Origin: Lepisosteus oculatus
Taxonomy: Eukaryota > Chordata > Actinopteri > Semionotiformes > Lepisosteidae
NCBI RefSeq assembly: GCF_040954835.1
Contig: NC_090700.1
Location: forward strand, 19,325,501 to 19,389,500
Direction of reading: 5' to 3'
Length of the DNA: 64,000 nt
Made by a program: the position numbers and the translations under genes. The notes under the pieces were generated by a model that saw only the letters and a program-made list of their open reading frames with translations, had not been told where the DNA came from and searched no databases. The stretch's first letter is position 1. Each line of letters opens with the position of its first letter. Below, in pieces: positions 60,825 to 64,000 of this stretch.

Positions 60825-61354
60825 GTTTTAAAGGTTTAAAGGTCTATGAACTTATTCACTGTACAATAGTGACGCTCTAGACAGAGACATGAAACTAGCT
60901 CTCCTCTGCCAGCAGTGCTTGTAACCAGGAAGGTCGGAACGGACACGGAAACACGTATACCACTTGTGGCAAGATGTGTACATGAAGGAAGCCATCTTTA
61001 GTACTGGCACACTGTGGTGACGTGTTTCCAATTCTGAAGTCTGGAATACCCAGGATAATATTAACTGTCACCTGCACTTGCTAAAACAGTCTTTTTAATC
61101 AAAATCCCCAAATGCTTATAGATAAATTATATTTAAGGCATGTCAGAAAGTTTTTGCACGTTCCTTTCACGTTATATAACAATCTTTTAGCCCGCATTAA
61201 GTATACCTTTACACAACGTGAATATGGTGACTATTAACATTTTTAACTATACCACATATTTTATGGCTATTTAATGGCTTGTGTGTAAAATATAAAGTTT
61301 AGAAAATAAAGGATAAGGCCAAGTAACATTAAAAATGCAGTCATATCACACATA
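60825..61354 (-). promoter_or_regulatory. LTN1 promoter interval, with a possible YY1-type site
   Basis: The LTN1 promoter probably lies here, because only about 0.5 kb separates its start codon from the likely RWDD2B 3' end. No TATA box is evident at a sensible distance. GCCATCTT at 60991-60998 (AAGATGGC on the transcribed strand) resembles a YY1 site, common near the start sites of housekeeping genes. The transcription start itself cannot be placed. Confidence 0.35.
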
Positions 61355-61368
61355 TCATCCCCACAAGT

Positions 61369-61374
61369 TTTATT
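61369..61374 (-). other. Candidate RWDD2B polyadenylation signal
   Basis: AATAAA on the minus strand about 415 bp past the stop. A G/T-rich stretch (GTGGGGATGATATGTGTG) follows within 25 bases, the usual layout of a cleavage site. I saw no other AATAAA between it and the stop. Confidence 0.45.
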
Positions 61375-61787
61375 TTTAAAATTGGCAATAACAATGCTAT
61401 TTATGCCATAAAAACCACAGTAAGAGGAGCTGCGTAGTTCAAAGAATTTTTAATAAAATGTAAAATCCTGGAAATGAAATGGGGAAAAACAAAATTCTTA
61501 AATGTGAAATTTTATAACTTTTCTTTCAAAAACAATGCAATAATAGTATAATGGACAAGCTAGCTTCTCAGCATTATCACTATCCGACTTAATTTGCCTC
61601 ATTCATAAATGAGTATTTTCTTGGTTTTCATTTTAACAGTTCAGTAGTGGTTGTATGCAATATAACAACAGGTCACCAGTCTCAACTGCAAAAGCTAGAG
61701 CACCTTCAAAAAGATGTGGAACAATTAATCAATAATAGCATTTCAAACTAAAATAACACTCTTCATATACAAAGTGTTTAACATTAA

Positions 61788-64000
<2,213 letters not shown>

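Overview
The window looks like a piece of a vertebrate nuclear genome, most probably a ray-finned fish. The signs are AT-rich DNA, genes split by GT-AG introns, and abundant Tc1/mariner elements, 5S-rRNA-derived and tRNA-derived SINEs, an L2-like LINE and solo LTRs. I infer a non-teleost such as a gar, bichir, bowfin or sturgeon from the repeat types; the sequence does not prove it.

Genes occupy the right half, both on the minus strand. LTN1 (listerin, the E3 ubiquitin ligase of ribosome-associated quality control) can be followed completely from its start codon at 60824 to its stop at 30498. I assembled 30 coding exons, all with GT-AG introns and agreeing phases, giving 5340 nt and 1779 residues, with no frameshift or premature stop. 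About 1 kb upstream lies the 3' part of RWDD2B (three coding exons, 61788 to the right edge), whose 5' part is outside the window. Human LTN1 and RWDD2B are tandem neighbours in the same order and orientation, so the block is syntenic. The two genes are not known to act in one pathway; both proteins carry an RWD-type domain.

The left half (about 1-30 kb) has no host gene I can support. It holds an apparently intact Tc1 transposon with near-identical 213-bp inverted repeats (6648-8277), a decayed internally deleted Tc1 (9434-10461), a third decayed Tc1 (25.6-26.3 kb), two 1.4-kb solo LTRs of one family with perfect 4-bp target duplications (3966-5363, 13525-14931), an L2-like LINE invaded by a SINE and a solo LTR (16.1-18.6 kb), and an old SINE split by two further solo LTRs (22.0-23.2 kb). 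LTN1 introns carry 5S-derived SINEs, tRNA-derived SINEs, a palindromic MITE and another Tc1 relic.

I did not find evidence for a new biological system. The most informative items are the young Tc1 copy, the nested insertions whose order can be read from target duplications, and a 5S-derived SINE lying about 40 bp from the RING-encoding exon 29 of LTN1.
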